From the NCBI RefSeq assembly GCF_945862485.1, contig NZ_CAMAYF010000005.1:62001-126000 (forward strand): 64,000 bases of DNA. Direction: 5' to 3'. The stretch is from Sphingorhabdus sp. EL138. Lineage in GTDB: Bacteria; Pseudomonadota; Alphaproteobacteria; Sphingomonadales; Sphingomonadaceae. The position numbers and the translations under genes are program-made. Positions 31,284-39,890 of this stretch are shown in pieces (the stretch's first letter is position 1; each line of letters starts with the position of its first letter). Below the pieces are notes generated by a model. That model had not been told where the DNA came from and made no database searches. It worked only from the letters and a program-made list of their open reading frames with translations.

Positions 31284-31313
31284 GCTTTGCCTGTGCTGCC
31301 GTGGCATAGAAGG

Positions 31314-33656
31314 TCAGAACTTAATCTGGTCTATCTCGGTCCGTAAGGAGATCATGAGGGGCTGGATATGCGTCAGCCGGTCCTGCTCCTCATCTAATAT
31401 CGCTTGGAACACTCGCTTTTTGTAGCTTTGCGCGCGGTCATCCGAAAATTCATGGCCCGGCGGCAGCGATGATATCAATATATCGATCATCCGTTCCGCG
31501 CCATGCAAACGGCCCCATAGATAGTCATTTTCACGATAAGCGCGGCTGAAGAACGCACCGAAATTGTTGAACTCTATGCCCTTTAACGTTGCGGCAGTGC
31601 CGCCTTTGCGGATGGATGTGCAGTCGTCAGGCGAAATGCGGTCCACCTTGACTGGGTCGAATTCGTCAAAGCCTTCATCCTGCAACAAAGGTAGCGTGGC
31701 GATGTCGTAGAGCGCATAGCCCAAATAGCCGAGCAGCATGATCCGGCGTGCCGCATCGGGCAATGTCAGCATGGCATCGCACAATATTTTGTCGACCTTG
31801 GCATCGGTACGCACGAGATCGCGTTGCGCCGCGAGATGGTCCATCAAACCCGCGGGGTCGTCGATGCCTGATTTGGCGGCCATCGCGAAATCCAGCCCTA
31901 AAAACTCCGCCGTTTCCAGATCGAGAAACAGAGCCAGACATTTGTAAATGGCGTCGCGCATTTTGGTGATATCATCGTCCGGCATGTCGATGATATTTTC
32001 GACCTCTTCGGTCAGGTGCCGGGCGATAAAACGCAAGCGCCGGATGCGGAAACGCAGGTCATGTGCGCGAAAAAAGGCAATTTGGCGCGCGGTGGCTTTG
32101 CCCTTATGCGGCGGCCTATGGTCAAGGTCACGCGTCCCGATTTCGGCCCAAAGCGCGGCGCGCAAGTCCCGGAAAAACGCGTCTGGTGCATCGGGCAAGC
32201 TACGGCGCGCGGTGGCGACAATATCGTCCACAACGCCTGTGATTTTGAGATGGCTATAGGCGCGATAACCGAACCCGGCGGCAACAATCGCCTTTTCCTG
32301 GGCCGAGTGCCGCCATTTTTGCATACGGCTGGCAGATGGCCGGGTGAGGAACCATGTCTTGCCCAGCAGCGTCTCTACTGTATCTTCAACTTCATTACGC
32401 AGGCTATCAATGACGCGTTGCGTGCGTTCGATCCGCTCCGAACGGCCTGTGATTTTTTCCAGACTGTCGCGGATTGGCTGCTCCCGCGGAATGTTGGACG
32501 TTGCCCCCAATATCGTCGCAAAAAACCCCGGTGGCTTGCGTGGCATTTTGGCGGTGCCGTCCAAATTGCGCTTACCAAATCGGAAACTGGGGCGGCCTGG
32601 CTTTGGATCGATATAGACAAAACGCCGGTCCACTTCGCGCCGTGCAGGGCGGTTGCGCAAGGCGGAAATCGCCTGATTAAACGGCGCATTGGCCAAGACT
32701 GATCCGTCGATTAACATCGTATCTTCGGCGGCGTTGGCGGCAAATTGCTGCGGCAATATGCGTTTCAAAAATGCAAGCCGGCCAAGCCATGGAACATTTT
32801 CCCGCGCCAACAAACGGTCAAGTTCGCGCACAGAAAAGGGCGGAAATGCACCCGGGAAGCTGGCGGTGGCGCGCGCTGCAAAAATCAGTTCGGGAATGTC
32901 GGCGAGGTTGGTTCGTCCGCGTGTTGAAAAATCGACGGTGATGCGATGTTCGGACTCCGTGACCTCTTCAGGGCTGTTGAGGCGCAGCACCCGATCATGC
33001 CCGTAATAGTCGGTTACCGTGACAAATAAGTCCAACGGCTGACTTGCCGGTAAAAGTGGCGTTTCTTTGGCGCTCGCCGCCATCGCGTTCAGCGCATCGA
33101 GCAATAGTTTTGAAAACACATTCCCGCCAAAGGGTGGCGCAAACCATCGGGCGCGGACAAAGCGTGATAGCTTGGCGGCGACTTCCTGTTGCGCCTCTTT
33201 CGCGACTGTCCGTTCAACCGCCCCACCGCGTCGGCGCAAGACCATCCATGCAATCGGCGTTGCCCAAAATTTGGTGAATCGCGACAGCGGGCGGGCATCC
33301 GGATCAAGCAGCACATCGACGTCTGCCATGTCCAGCCACATGTCGGTCAAGGGCTCCAATGATTGGCCCGTGACGATGGCCTGCGACAGGAAAATACCGT
33401 TGATACCGCCCGCGCTTGACCCGGCAATGATGTCCGTCAAAACGCGCAACTTTACGCCGCTCACCCGCGACATTTCGGTGAGCAGGTAGTGATAGACAAT
33501 CTCGCTAGGGCGGGCGGGCGGAGCGCCGTCATGAAAAGCGCGGCTCGCGCGGACCATGTGCCAAATTTCGCGCGTGACGCCATGCATGTAAATGGCAAGG
33601 CTGACCCCGCCATAACAAATGAGCGCCAGCCTGAGTTCTTTTTCGCGCATAGACAT
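31314..33656 (-). CDS. Large patatin-like phospholipase family protein (DUF3376-like C-terminus)
   Basis: A 780-aa protein with an N-terminal patatin domain. The glycine-rich oxyanion stretch is ICYGGVSLAIYMHG, the nucleophile lies in IIAGSSAGGINGIF (GxSxG near residue 80), and the catalytic Asp is in MLIDGSVLANAPF. The remaining 450 or so residues, including a cluster of Asp-rich helical sequence, match the type of bacterial patatin-like proteins with a DUF3376 region. The expected activity is lipid acyl hydrolysis. There is no signal peptide, so it is probably cytoplasmic or membrane-peripheral. It converges with dnaJ and is divergent from radA. Confidence 0.8.
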   Translation of the reverse strand: MSMREKELRLALICYGGVSLAIYMHGVTREIWHMVRASRAFHDGAPPARPSEIVYHYLLTEMSRVSGVKLRVLTDIIAGSSAGGINGIFLSQAIVTGQSLEPLTDMWLDMADVDVLLDPDARPLSRFTKFWATPIAWMVLRRRGGAVERTVAKEAQQEVAAKLSRFVRARWFAPPFGGNVFSKLLLDALNAMAASAKETPLLPASQPLDLFVTVTDYYGHDRVLRLNSPEEVTESEHRITVDFSTRGRTNLADIPELIFAARATASFPGAFPPFSVRELDRLLARENVPWLGRLAFLKRILPQQFAANAAEDTMLIDGSVLANAPFNQAISALRNRPARREVDRRFVYIDPKPGRPSFRFGKRNLDGTAKMPRKPPGFFATILGATSNIPREQPIRDSLEKITGRSERIERTQRVIDSLRNEVEDTVETLLGKTWFLTRPSASRMQKWRHSAQEKAIVAAGFGYRAYSHLKITGVVDDIVATARRSLPDAPDAFFRDLRAALWAEIGTRDLDHRPPHKGKATARQIAFFRAHDLRFRIRRLRFIARHLTEEVENIIDMPDDDITKMRDAIYKCLALFLDLETAEFLGLDFAMAAKSGIDDPAGLMDHLAAQRDLVRTDAKVDKILCDAMLTLPDAARRIMLLGYLGYALYDIATLPLLQDEGFDEFDPVKVDRISPDDCTSIRKGGTAATLKGIEFNNFGAFFSRAYRENDYLWGRLHGAERMIDILISSLPPGHEFSDDRAQSYKKRVFQAILDEEQDRLTHIQPLMISLRTEIDQIKF

Positions 33657-33743
33657 GATGTGGCATTAGGCCGCGTCGCGCGCAAGCGCTGATACTGAGC
33701 ACTTATATCTTGAGTTCTTGATTTGTTCTGTTAGTTATCGGCC

Positions 33744-35108
33744 ATGGCAAAGACAAAACGCAAATATGTGTGTCAGGCATGCGGGTCTGAATCCAACCGC
33801 TGGCAAGGGCAGTGTGACGATTGCGGCGAATGGAACACTTTGGCGGAAGAGGCCAAGGCAACTGTTTTTGAGCTGAAGCATCATTTGCATTCGGGCGGCC
33901 GTGCGGTCGAATTGTCCGGATTGAATACGGATATTACACTGCCGGAGCGCGCCTCGACGGGTATATCTGAATTTGACCGCGCACTGGGTGGCGGACTTGT
34001 ACCGGGTTCAGCGACCTTGCTTGGCGGCGATCCGGGCATTGGTAAATCGACATTATTGTTGCAAGCCGCCGCAAACCTCGCGCGGCGCGGCTTGGCCGTT
34101 GCGTATATTTCGGGCGAAGAGGCGGTCGACCAAGTGCGCTTGCGCGCCCGCCGGCTTGGCCTTGGCGATGCGCCGGTGCAGCTTGCCGCCGCAACCTCGG
34201 TGCGCGACATATTGACGACGATGGCCCAAGGCGCACCGCCCGCTTTATTGGTCATCGATTCCATACAAACTATGCACAGCGACCTCATAGAAGGCGCGCC
34301 GGGAACGGTCAGCCAAGTCCGCGCCTCGGCGCAAGAGCTTATCCGGTTTGCCAAGGAACGCGGCACGGCGCTGATGCTCGTCGGCCATGTGACCAAGGAC
34401 GGGACGATCGCCGGACCCCGTGTGCTGGAACATATGGTCGACACCGTATTGTCGTTCGAAGGCGAACGCAGCCATCAATATCGCATTTTGCGTGCGTCCA
34501 AAAACCGCTTTGGCGGGACCGACGAAATCGGCGTCTTTGCGATGGTGGAAGAAGGCTTGACCGAGGTTGGCAACCCAAGCGCCTTGTTCCTGACCGACCG
34601 GGCCGAGCAGGTTACGGGGGCAACGGTGTTTCCGGCGTTGGAGGGGACACGGCCCGTTCTCGTAGAAATTCAGGCACTGACCGTGCGGCTATCGAGTGGA
34701 GCGACACCGCGCCGCGCTGTCGTCGGCTGGGACAGTGGCCGCCTTGCGATGATATTGGCGGTGCTGGAGGCGCGATGCGGCCTTAGTTTTTCAACCGCTG
34801 AGGTCTATCTCAACATCGCAGGTGGCTATCGCATTTCCGACCCCGCTGCCGATCTCGCGGTGGCAGCGGCCTTGGTTTCGGCTTTGGCTGAACGGCCATT
34901 GCCGTCCGATGCAGTGCTCTTTGGCGAAGTGGCTTTGTCTGGCGAAATCCGTCCCGTGGCCCATGGTGCATTGCGATTGAAGGAATCGGCAAAGCTTGGG
35001 TTTAGTCGCGCATTAGTGCCGCCTTCGGTGCAGGGGCAGGCCGGTATTTCCACGCAAGAGTTCCGTACGCTTGCCAATCTCGTTGACCATATGCTGGGAC
35101 GCTCCTAA
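33744..35108 (+). CDS. radA: DNA repair protein RadA
   Basis: A RecA-like helicase that promotes branch migration in recombination. It is 454 aa. An N-terminal C4 zinc finger (CQACGSESNRWQGQCDDCG), Walker A GGDPGIGKSTLLLQ, the RadA-specific KNRFG motif and a C-terminal Lon-like domain (LSGEIRPVAHGALRLKE) occur in order. Downstream come cvpA and the iscU-like gene, in close spacing. Confidence 0.96.
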   Translation: MAKTKRKYVCQACGSESNRWQGQCDDCGEWNTLAEEAKATVFELKHHLHSGGRAVELSGLNTDITLPERASTGISEFDRALGGGLVPGSATLLGGDPGIGKSTLLLQAAANLARRGLAVAYISGEEAVDQVRLRARRLGLGDAPVQLAAATSVRDILTTMAQGAPPALLVIDSIQTMHSDLIEGAPGTVSQVRASAQELIRFAKERGTALMLVGHVTKDGTIAGPRVLEHMVDTVLSFEGERSHQYRILRASKNRFGGTDEIGVFAMVEEGLTEVGNPSALFLTDRAEQVTGATVFPALEGTRPVLVEIQALTVRLSSGATPRRAVVGWDSGRLAMILAVLEARCGLSFSTAEVYLNIAGGYRISDPAADLAVAAALVSALAERPLPSDAVLFGEVALSGEIRPVAHGALRLKESAKLGFSRALVPPSVQGQAGISTQEFRTLANLVDHMLGRS

Positions 35109-35144
35109 ATCTGATTAGAACGGTTTTAAAGGCAATAGGATCAG

Positions 35145-35669
35145 ATGACAGCACTTGATATCATTGTCCTGTTCTTATTGGGCAGCGGGGCAGTATTCGG
35201 CTTCTTACGCGGCTTTTTGCAAGAAGCTCTGTCGATGATCGCATGGGTGCTGATCATCTTGGCCGTTCGTATGTTTCATACACCCGCGACAGCGGCTTTG
35301 GCAGAGGCCGTGGGCTCTGACTCTGGCGCGGCCATGCTCGCCTTTTTGGCACTTGTCATCGTCATCTTTGCCTTGGGTAAATGGATTGCGAAATCGATTG
35401 GGGCCAAAACGCGCAAGTCATTGCTTGGTCCGATTGACCGGGTTCTTGGTTTTGGCTTCGGTATGCTCAAGGGTCTGATAATCGCAACGCTCATCTTCCT
35501 TCTCTTCGTGATGGGATATGATGTGGTGTATGATGCGGGTGAAGGGCGACCTGAATGGATGACCAGTTCGCGTACATATCCGTTGCTCAACGCCAGCGGT
35601 GACGCCATGTCCGAATTTGTGCGTGCGCAACGCCTCACCGCCGATAGTGCCGCCGAAACCGCGAACTGA
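35145..35669 (+). CDS. cvpA: CvpA family membrane protein
   Basis: A 174-aa inner-membrane protein with about four helices, starting LDIIVLFLLGSGAVFGFLRGFLQEALSMIAWVL. The family was first linked to colicin V production; its molecular role is not settled. The C-terminal tail after WMTSSRTYPLL is soluble. The next gene starts at the last base of its stop codon. Confidence 0.85.
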   Translation: MTALDIIVLFLLGSGAVFGFLRGFLQEALSMIAWVLIILAVRMFHTPATAALAEAVGSDSGAAMLAFLALVIVIFALGKWIAKSIGAKTRKSLLGPIDRVLGFGFGMLKGLIIATLIFLLFVMGYDVVYDAGEGRPEWMTSSRTYPLLNASGDAMSEFVRAQRLTADSAAETAN

Positions 35670-36100
35670 TGGACTCCGCGCTCTACAATCGGGATATCTT
35701 AAGGCTGGCAACATCTCTGGTCGTAGGGCATCGCCTTGCAGACCCCGACGGCACCGCAGAAGTGCGTTCGCCCTTATGCGGCAGCCGCATTCAAGCGGAT
35801 GTTACCACCGACGCCGATGGAATATTATGTGCCCTTGCCTTGCGCGCGAATGCTTGCGCGCTGGGACAAGCATCGGCGGCTATTTTGACGCAAAACGCCG
35901 TTGGCACAGCGATGACCGAAATCGCAACATTGCGCGATGGCGTGGCGCAGGCGTTACAGCGGGCGGGCGATATGCCAGGCTGCTGGCCGGAACTCGCTTT
36001 GCTCACGGCGGCAACTGATTATCCGTCGCGCCATGCCGCGATCTTATTGCCTTATGACGCGATCCTCGCCGCTGCCGCGCAGGTCAAAGACAAAGTATGA
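35669..36100 (+). CDS. Iron-sulfur cluster assembly scaffold protein (IscU/SufU-like)
   Basis: A 143-aa protein of the IscU fold. Two of the three usual cluster-ligand cysteines are present, in SPLCGSRI and NACALGQASA. The third, normally in a PxRxxCAxLPW-type block, is replaced by Ala in YPSRHAAILLPYDAI. Another Cys occurs in MPGCWPEL. The protein may therefore bind clusters differently or serve as an accessory scaffold. Its start overlaps the cvpA stop and its stop overlaps the kefB start, so the three are probably translated together. Confidence 0.75.
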   Translation: MDSALYNRDILRLATSLVVGHRLADPDGTAEVRSPLCGSRIQADVTTDADGILCALALRANACALGQASAAILTQNAVGTAMTEIATLRDGVAQALQRAGDMPGCWPELALLTAATDYPSRHAAILLPYDAILAAAAQVKDKV

Positions 36101-37886
36101 TGGAAGAAACATCACGCCACCTCGTCGCTGATGTGATGTTGGGCGGTGTGGTACTGCTCGGCGCGGCGCTATTGGCGGTGCTGATTTTTCGGCGTCTCGG
36201 CCTTGGCGCGGTGCTTGGCTATCTGGTCGCGGGCATTGCCATTGGGCCGGATGGCCTTGCGTTGATTGACGCGCCAGAGACGATATTGGCCTATTCCGAA
36301 ATCGGCATCATCTTGCTGCTGTTCCTCGTCGGGCTTGAGCTATCGCCGAGCAGGCTGTGGCTGTTGCGGCGTGACATTCTGCTGTTCGGGCCGTTGCAGG
36401 TCATTTTGTGCGGCCTCGGCATGTTTGCCGTCATCCATTTCGCAATGCCAAGCTTTAGCTGGCAAGCCGCTTTAGTACTTGGGCTTCCATTGGCCTTGTC
36501 GTCCACCGCGCAGGTGTTGCCCTTGCTGCAATCGCGCGGCCGTATGAAAACCGATTATGGCGAGAAAAGCTTCTCCATATTATTGTTTCAGGACATTTCG
36601 ATTGTTCCCTTGCTGACCATCGTTGCCGCCTTGTCGCGCGCACCAGCCGAAGAAGGCGCGATTGAGGGGTGGTGGTTGGCATTATACGCCGTGCTGGCGA
36701 TTGCCGGACTGGTCTTGGCCGGACGCTATTTGCTGTCGCCACTCTTGCGCTTGGTCGGCAAGATTTCGGAGCGTGAATTGTTCATCGTCACGGGCCTATT
36801 CACCGTCTGCGTCAGCGCCGCGGTGATGCAGGCGATTGGCGTGTCGCCAGCCTTGGGCGCATTTGTCGCAGGCGTCATGTTGGCCGAATCGCCTTACCGG
36901 CATGAGTTGGAGGCCGACATTGATCCGTTTCGTTCGATCTTACTGGGTCTGTTTTTCTTGGCAGTTGGCATGTTGCTTGATGTTGATGTTATCTTGTCGC
37001 AGCCCTTTTTCGTCGCGGGTCTTGCGCTGGCTTTGGTCGCGATAAAGATTGCAGTTATCTTCGCACTTGGCAGGTTTTTTGGTCTCCAGAACAAGCCGTC
37101 GATCATCATGGCAATGCTGTTGAGCCAAGGTGGCGAGTTCGCTTTTGTGCTGTTCGCCGCCGCGCAGCAGGCCTTGTTAATCGAACCAGAGGCCGCAAGC
37201 CTGTTCGGTGCAGTCGTGACGCTGTCCATGGCAACCACGCCGTTCCTGATGATCTTTGCGGGCAAGCTTGCTGCGCGCAAGGGGAAGGATGACGTCCAGT
37301 TGGATGACCCTGAATTGGCGTCACAGGCCAATGTTATCATCGTCGGGCATGGACGGTTCGGGCAACAGGTGTCGTAGATCATGCGCGCAGCGGCTCGTCC
37401 GGTGACGTTGATTGATATCAACCCGCAGACCATCGACCGCAGCGGGGACTTTGGCTTCAAGGTTTTTACGGCGATGGCAGCCGCGTCGACTTGCTCCAGC
37501 GGGCAGGGGGCAAAGACGCGCAGGCGATATTCTTCTGCATTGATGACCGATACATGACCGCGGACTCATTGATGCCTGTGCGTGAGACATTTCCGCGGAC
37601 AAAATTGTTCGTGCGGGCTTATGGCCGGGAGCAGGCTTTGTTGTTGATGCAGGATGAAGGCATTAGCATCATGCGTGAAGTGTTTGAATCCTCGATCCGT
37701 ATGTCTGCCGATGCGCTGAAATATTTTGGTACGGATCGTGCAAAAATCCACGAGATTATCTTGGAATTCCGGCGGCGTGACCGCAGCCGCCTAAAAGCGC
37801 AGTTCACCAGCGGGGACATGCATGCCGGAAGGCGTCACAGTTTCGGCGGCGATGACTCCGACGACTTTCTGATTGCAGACGATTAG
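36097..37886 (+). pseudogene. Decayed KefB/KefC-type monovalent cation:proton antiporter
   Basis: The first 426 codons encode an intact CPA2 membrane domain of about 12 helices (for example LGLGAVLGYLVAGIAIGPDGLALI and LLLFLVGLELSPSRLW) and the start of the RCK/TrkA-N domain (VIIVGHGRFGQ). The frame then meets a TAG at 37375-37377. Sequence continuing in frame after it (RPVTLIDINPQTIDRSGDF) is still RCK-like, so TAG probably replaced a CAG codon. A second lesion follows: the run of five T's at 37463-37467 is one T short of restoring VFYGDGSRVDLLQRAG, which appears in the next frame and runs to 37886. The last codons are joined to the palindromic element, which supplies the final stop. A truncated but functional membrane domain cannot be excluded. 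Confidence 0.85.
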
Positions 37887-38047
37887 GCCGTGAACTCATA
37901 AATATCACCTTCACGGCGTCAAAATGGCAAAGATATCGAAGTAAAATGTCCGCCGCAGGCAGTTATTCTGCCTGCAAGGGCATTTTGTTTGCGAGATCGA
38001 AGCCATTTTGACGCCGTGAAGGTGATATTTATGAGTTCACGGCCTAA
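37883..38047. repeat. 165-bp palindromic MITE-like element with 46-bp perfect inverted arms
   Basis: Arms at 37883-37928 and 38002-38047 are perfect inverted copies starting TTAGGCCGTGAAC. If TA is the target site, each end is flanked by TA next to GGCCGTGAAC. The core contains the GCAGGCAG/CTGCCTGC hairpin and is nearly identical to the element at 1296-1560. The left arm provides the stop of the kefB remnant and the right arm that of aroB. It may act as a bidirectional terminator. Confidence 0.85.
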
Positions 38048-39144
38048 ACTTCGCTGTCGAGGAACGCGGCAACGTCATTCAGCGACACATCTTTGGACAA
38101 AAATGTCTGTCCGATGCCGCGCGCCAGCAAGAAGGGCAGCGTGCCTCCGCTCATTTTCTTGTCATGCCGCATATAGTCGACCAAAGCCGCGCCATTGGCG
38201 CTAACACCGGCTTCGGATAAAGTTGTTGGCAAGCCAGCCCGTTCCAAAAGCGAGCTGACACGTTCCGCATCCTCTGCAGGGCACAGGCCCAACCGCACCG
38301 AATAGCGAAACGCTAAGGCCATACCAGCGGCGACCGCTTCGCCATGAAACAGCCGGTCGGAAAAACCAGTGTCGGCTTCCAAGGCATGGCCAAATGTGTG
38401 GCCCAAGTTCAACAGCGCCCGCGTACCGGTGCGTTCGGTTTCGTCCGCGGCGACGATCCGTGCCTTCGACTGCACGGACCGGATGATGGCCTGTGCACGG
38501 ATATCAAGGGATCCTGCAAAAAAGCTGTCGAGATTATCCACGCAAAAGTCAAAAAACGCTGCGTCATCGATCAGGCCATATTTCACCACCTCGGCAAATC
38601 CCGCTGCGAGTTGGCGGGTGGGCAGGGTTGAAAGCAACTCTGGGTCGATGAGGACCAATGCAGGTTGATGAAACGCTCCAACCAGATTTTTGCCTGCAGC
38701 GCTATTGATGGCGGTCTTGCCGCCAACGCTGCTGTCGACTTGGGCAAGCAAGGTCGTCGGTATCTGCACAAAGGCACAGCCGCGTTTAATGATATGCGCG
38801 GCAAAGCCAGTAATGTCTCCAACCACGCCGCCGCCCAGTGCAATGATATGGTCGCTGCGTTCCACATGCTGTTCCAGCAACCAGTCCGTCAACTGCTCCA
38901 ACTGCGCCCAGCTTTTACCCGCTTCGCCAGCGGGCAGGATGAAATGCACGCATGATAGGCCCGCGCCGCGCACGGCCGATTCAAACTGTGGCAGAACGGC
39001 TTGCGCCACATTTTCGTCGGTTATGACAAGTAAGCGACTGTCGCGGGCATAAGGCGCCAAAACAGGGCCGACATTGGCCAGTAACCCAGCGCGGACATGA
39101 ATATCATAAGGGCAGTTGGACAGGTCAACGGATATCACGGTCAT
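38044..39144 (-). CDS. aroB: 3-dehydroquinate synthase
   Basis: The second step of the shikimate pathway: converts DAHP to 3-dehydroquinate using NAD and a divalent metal. It is 366 aa. Signatures are ALGGGVVGDITGFAA, IPTTLLAQVDSSVGGKTAIN, GFAEVVKYGLI and LNLGHTFGHALE with FHGEAVAAGM, giving the metal ligands. It overlaps aroK by 4 nt. The stop codon TAG comes from the arm of the adjacent palindromic element. Confidence 0.95.
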   Translation of the reverse strand: MTVISVDLSNCPYDIHVRAGLLANVGPVLAPYARDSRLLVITDENVAQAVLPQFESAVRGAGLSCVHFILPAGEAGKSWAQLEQLTDWLLEQHVERSDHIIALGGGVVGDITGFAAHIIKRGCAFVQIPTTLLAQVDSSVGGKTAINSAAGKNLVGAFHQPALVLIDPELLSTLPTRQLAAGFAEVVKYGLIDDAAFFDFCVDNLDSFFAGSLDIRAQAIIRSVQSKARIVAADETERTGTRALLNLGHTFGHALEADTGFSDRLFHGEAVAAGMALAFRYSVRLGLCPAEDAERVSSLLERAGLPTTLSEAGVSANGAALVDYMRHDKKMSGGTLPFLLARGIGQTFLSKDVSLNDVAAFLDSEV

Positions 39145-39704
39145 GCGGAAAGGGCCTTTAATATATTTTCAACGGTCCGCACATGCGGTGAAGTATCGCT
39201 GCGGATATGGAGATTGGCAGCGGCATATAAGGGGTTACGTACCTGGCCAAGTTCAGTCAGCACCGTCACTGGGTCCTTGCCTTTCAACAACGGGCGATGG
39301 TTGCGCCGCGACACACGGTCGGCGAGCACTTGCACGTCGGCATTAAGCCAGATCGATGTTGCGCGTGCCAAGATGAGCGCGCGGGTTTCGTCGTTGACGA
39401 ACGCGCCGCCGCCCGTCGCAATAACCTTTGGTGCGCCTTCGATCAGGCGCGCGATCACGCGGCGTTCACCATCGCGAAAATATGCCTCACCAAATTTCGC
39501 GAATATTTCGGTAATCGACAAACCCGCTGCCTTTTCAATTTCGTCATCGGCATCGACAAAGGGTGTGCCCAGACAGGTAGCAAGCCGTTTTCCGATGCTG
39601 GTTTTGCCGACGCCCATCATGCCGACAAGCACGACCGGACGGTCAATGACCAATGCGGCTTGCATGCCAAATTTGCGTTTTTTAGGTTCGTGAACTTCAG
39701 CCAT
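39141..39704 (-). CDS. aroK: Shikimate kinase
   Basis: Phosphorylates shikimate with ATP. It is 187 aa from ATG 39704. The P-loop is VLVGMMGVGKTSIGKRLA, with FVDADDEIEKAAG and VIATGGGAFVND as the shikimate-binding and Walker B-like blocks. The ORF track extends 49 codons further with no homology. aroK-aroB in this order and overlap is common in proteobacteria. It is divergent from the large unknown gene. Confidence 0.94.
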   Translation of the reverse strand: MAEVHEPKKRKFGMQAALVIDRPVVLVGMMGVGKTSIGKRLATCLGTPFVDADDEIEKAAGLSITEIFAKFGEAYFRDGERRVIARLIEGAPKVIATGGGAFVNDETRALILARATSIWLNADVQVLADRVSRRNHRPLLKGKDPVTVLTELGQVRNPLYAAANLHIRSDTSPHVRTVENILKALSA

Positions 39705-39890
39705 GACGACATCGCCTATATATCGCCTTGGCGTCCGCCGAAAGCAGTTTGCCACTTTGCGGATTTTTGTAGTAATTACAGCATAATGAGTGGAGAAAAG
39801 CCGCATGGTTGCATGAAATACCATTTTTGCGGTTTCTGTCGGTTGCCGCAAGGGGCATAGGCTTGCTATTGACTGCTGAGGGTTGCGGCA

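Noticed and set aside
32016-32702. A 228-codon plus-strand ORF
   Set aside because: It is antisense to the patatin-like gene, with no recognisable sequence.
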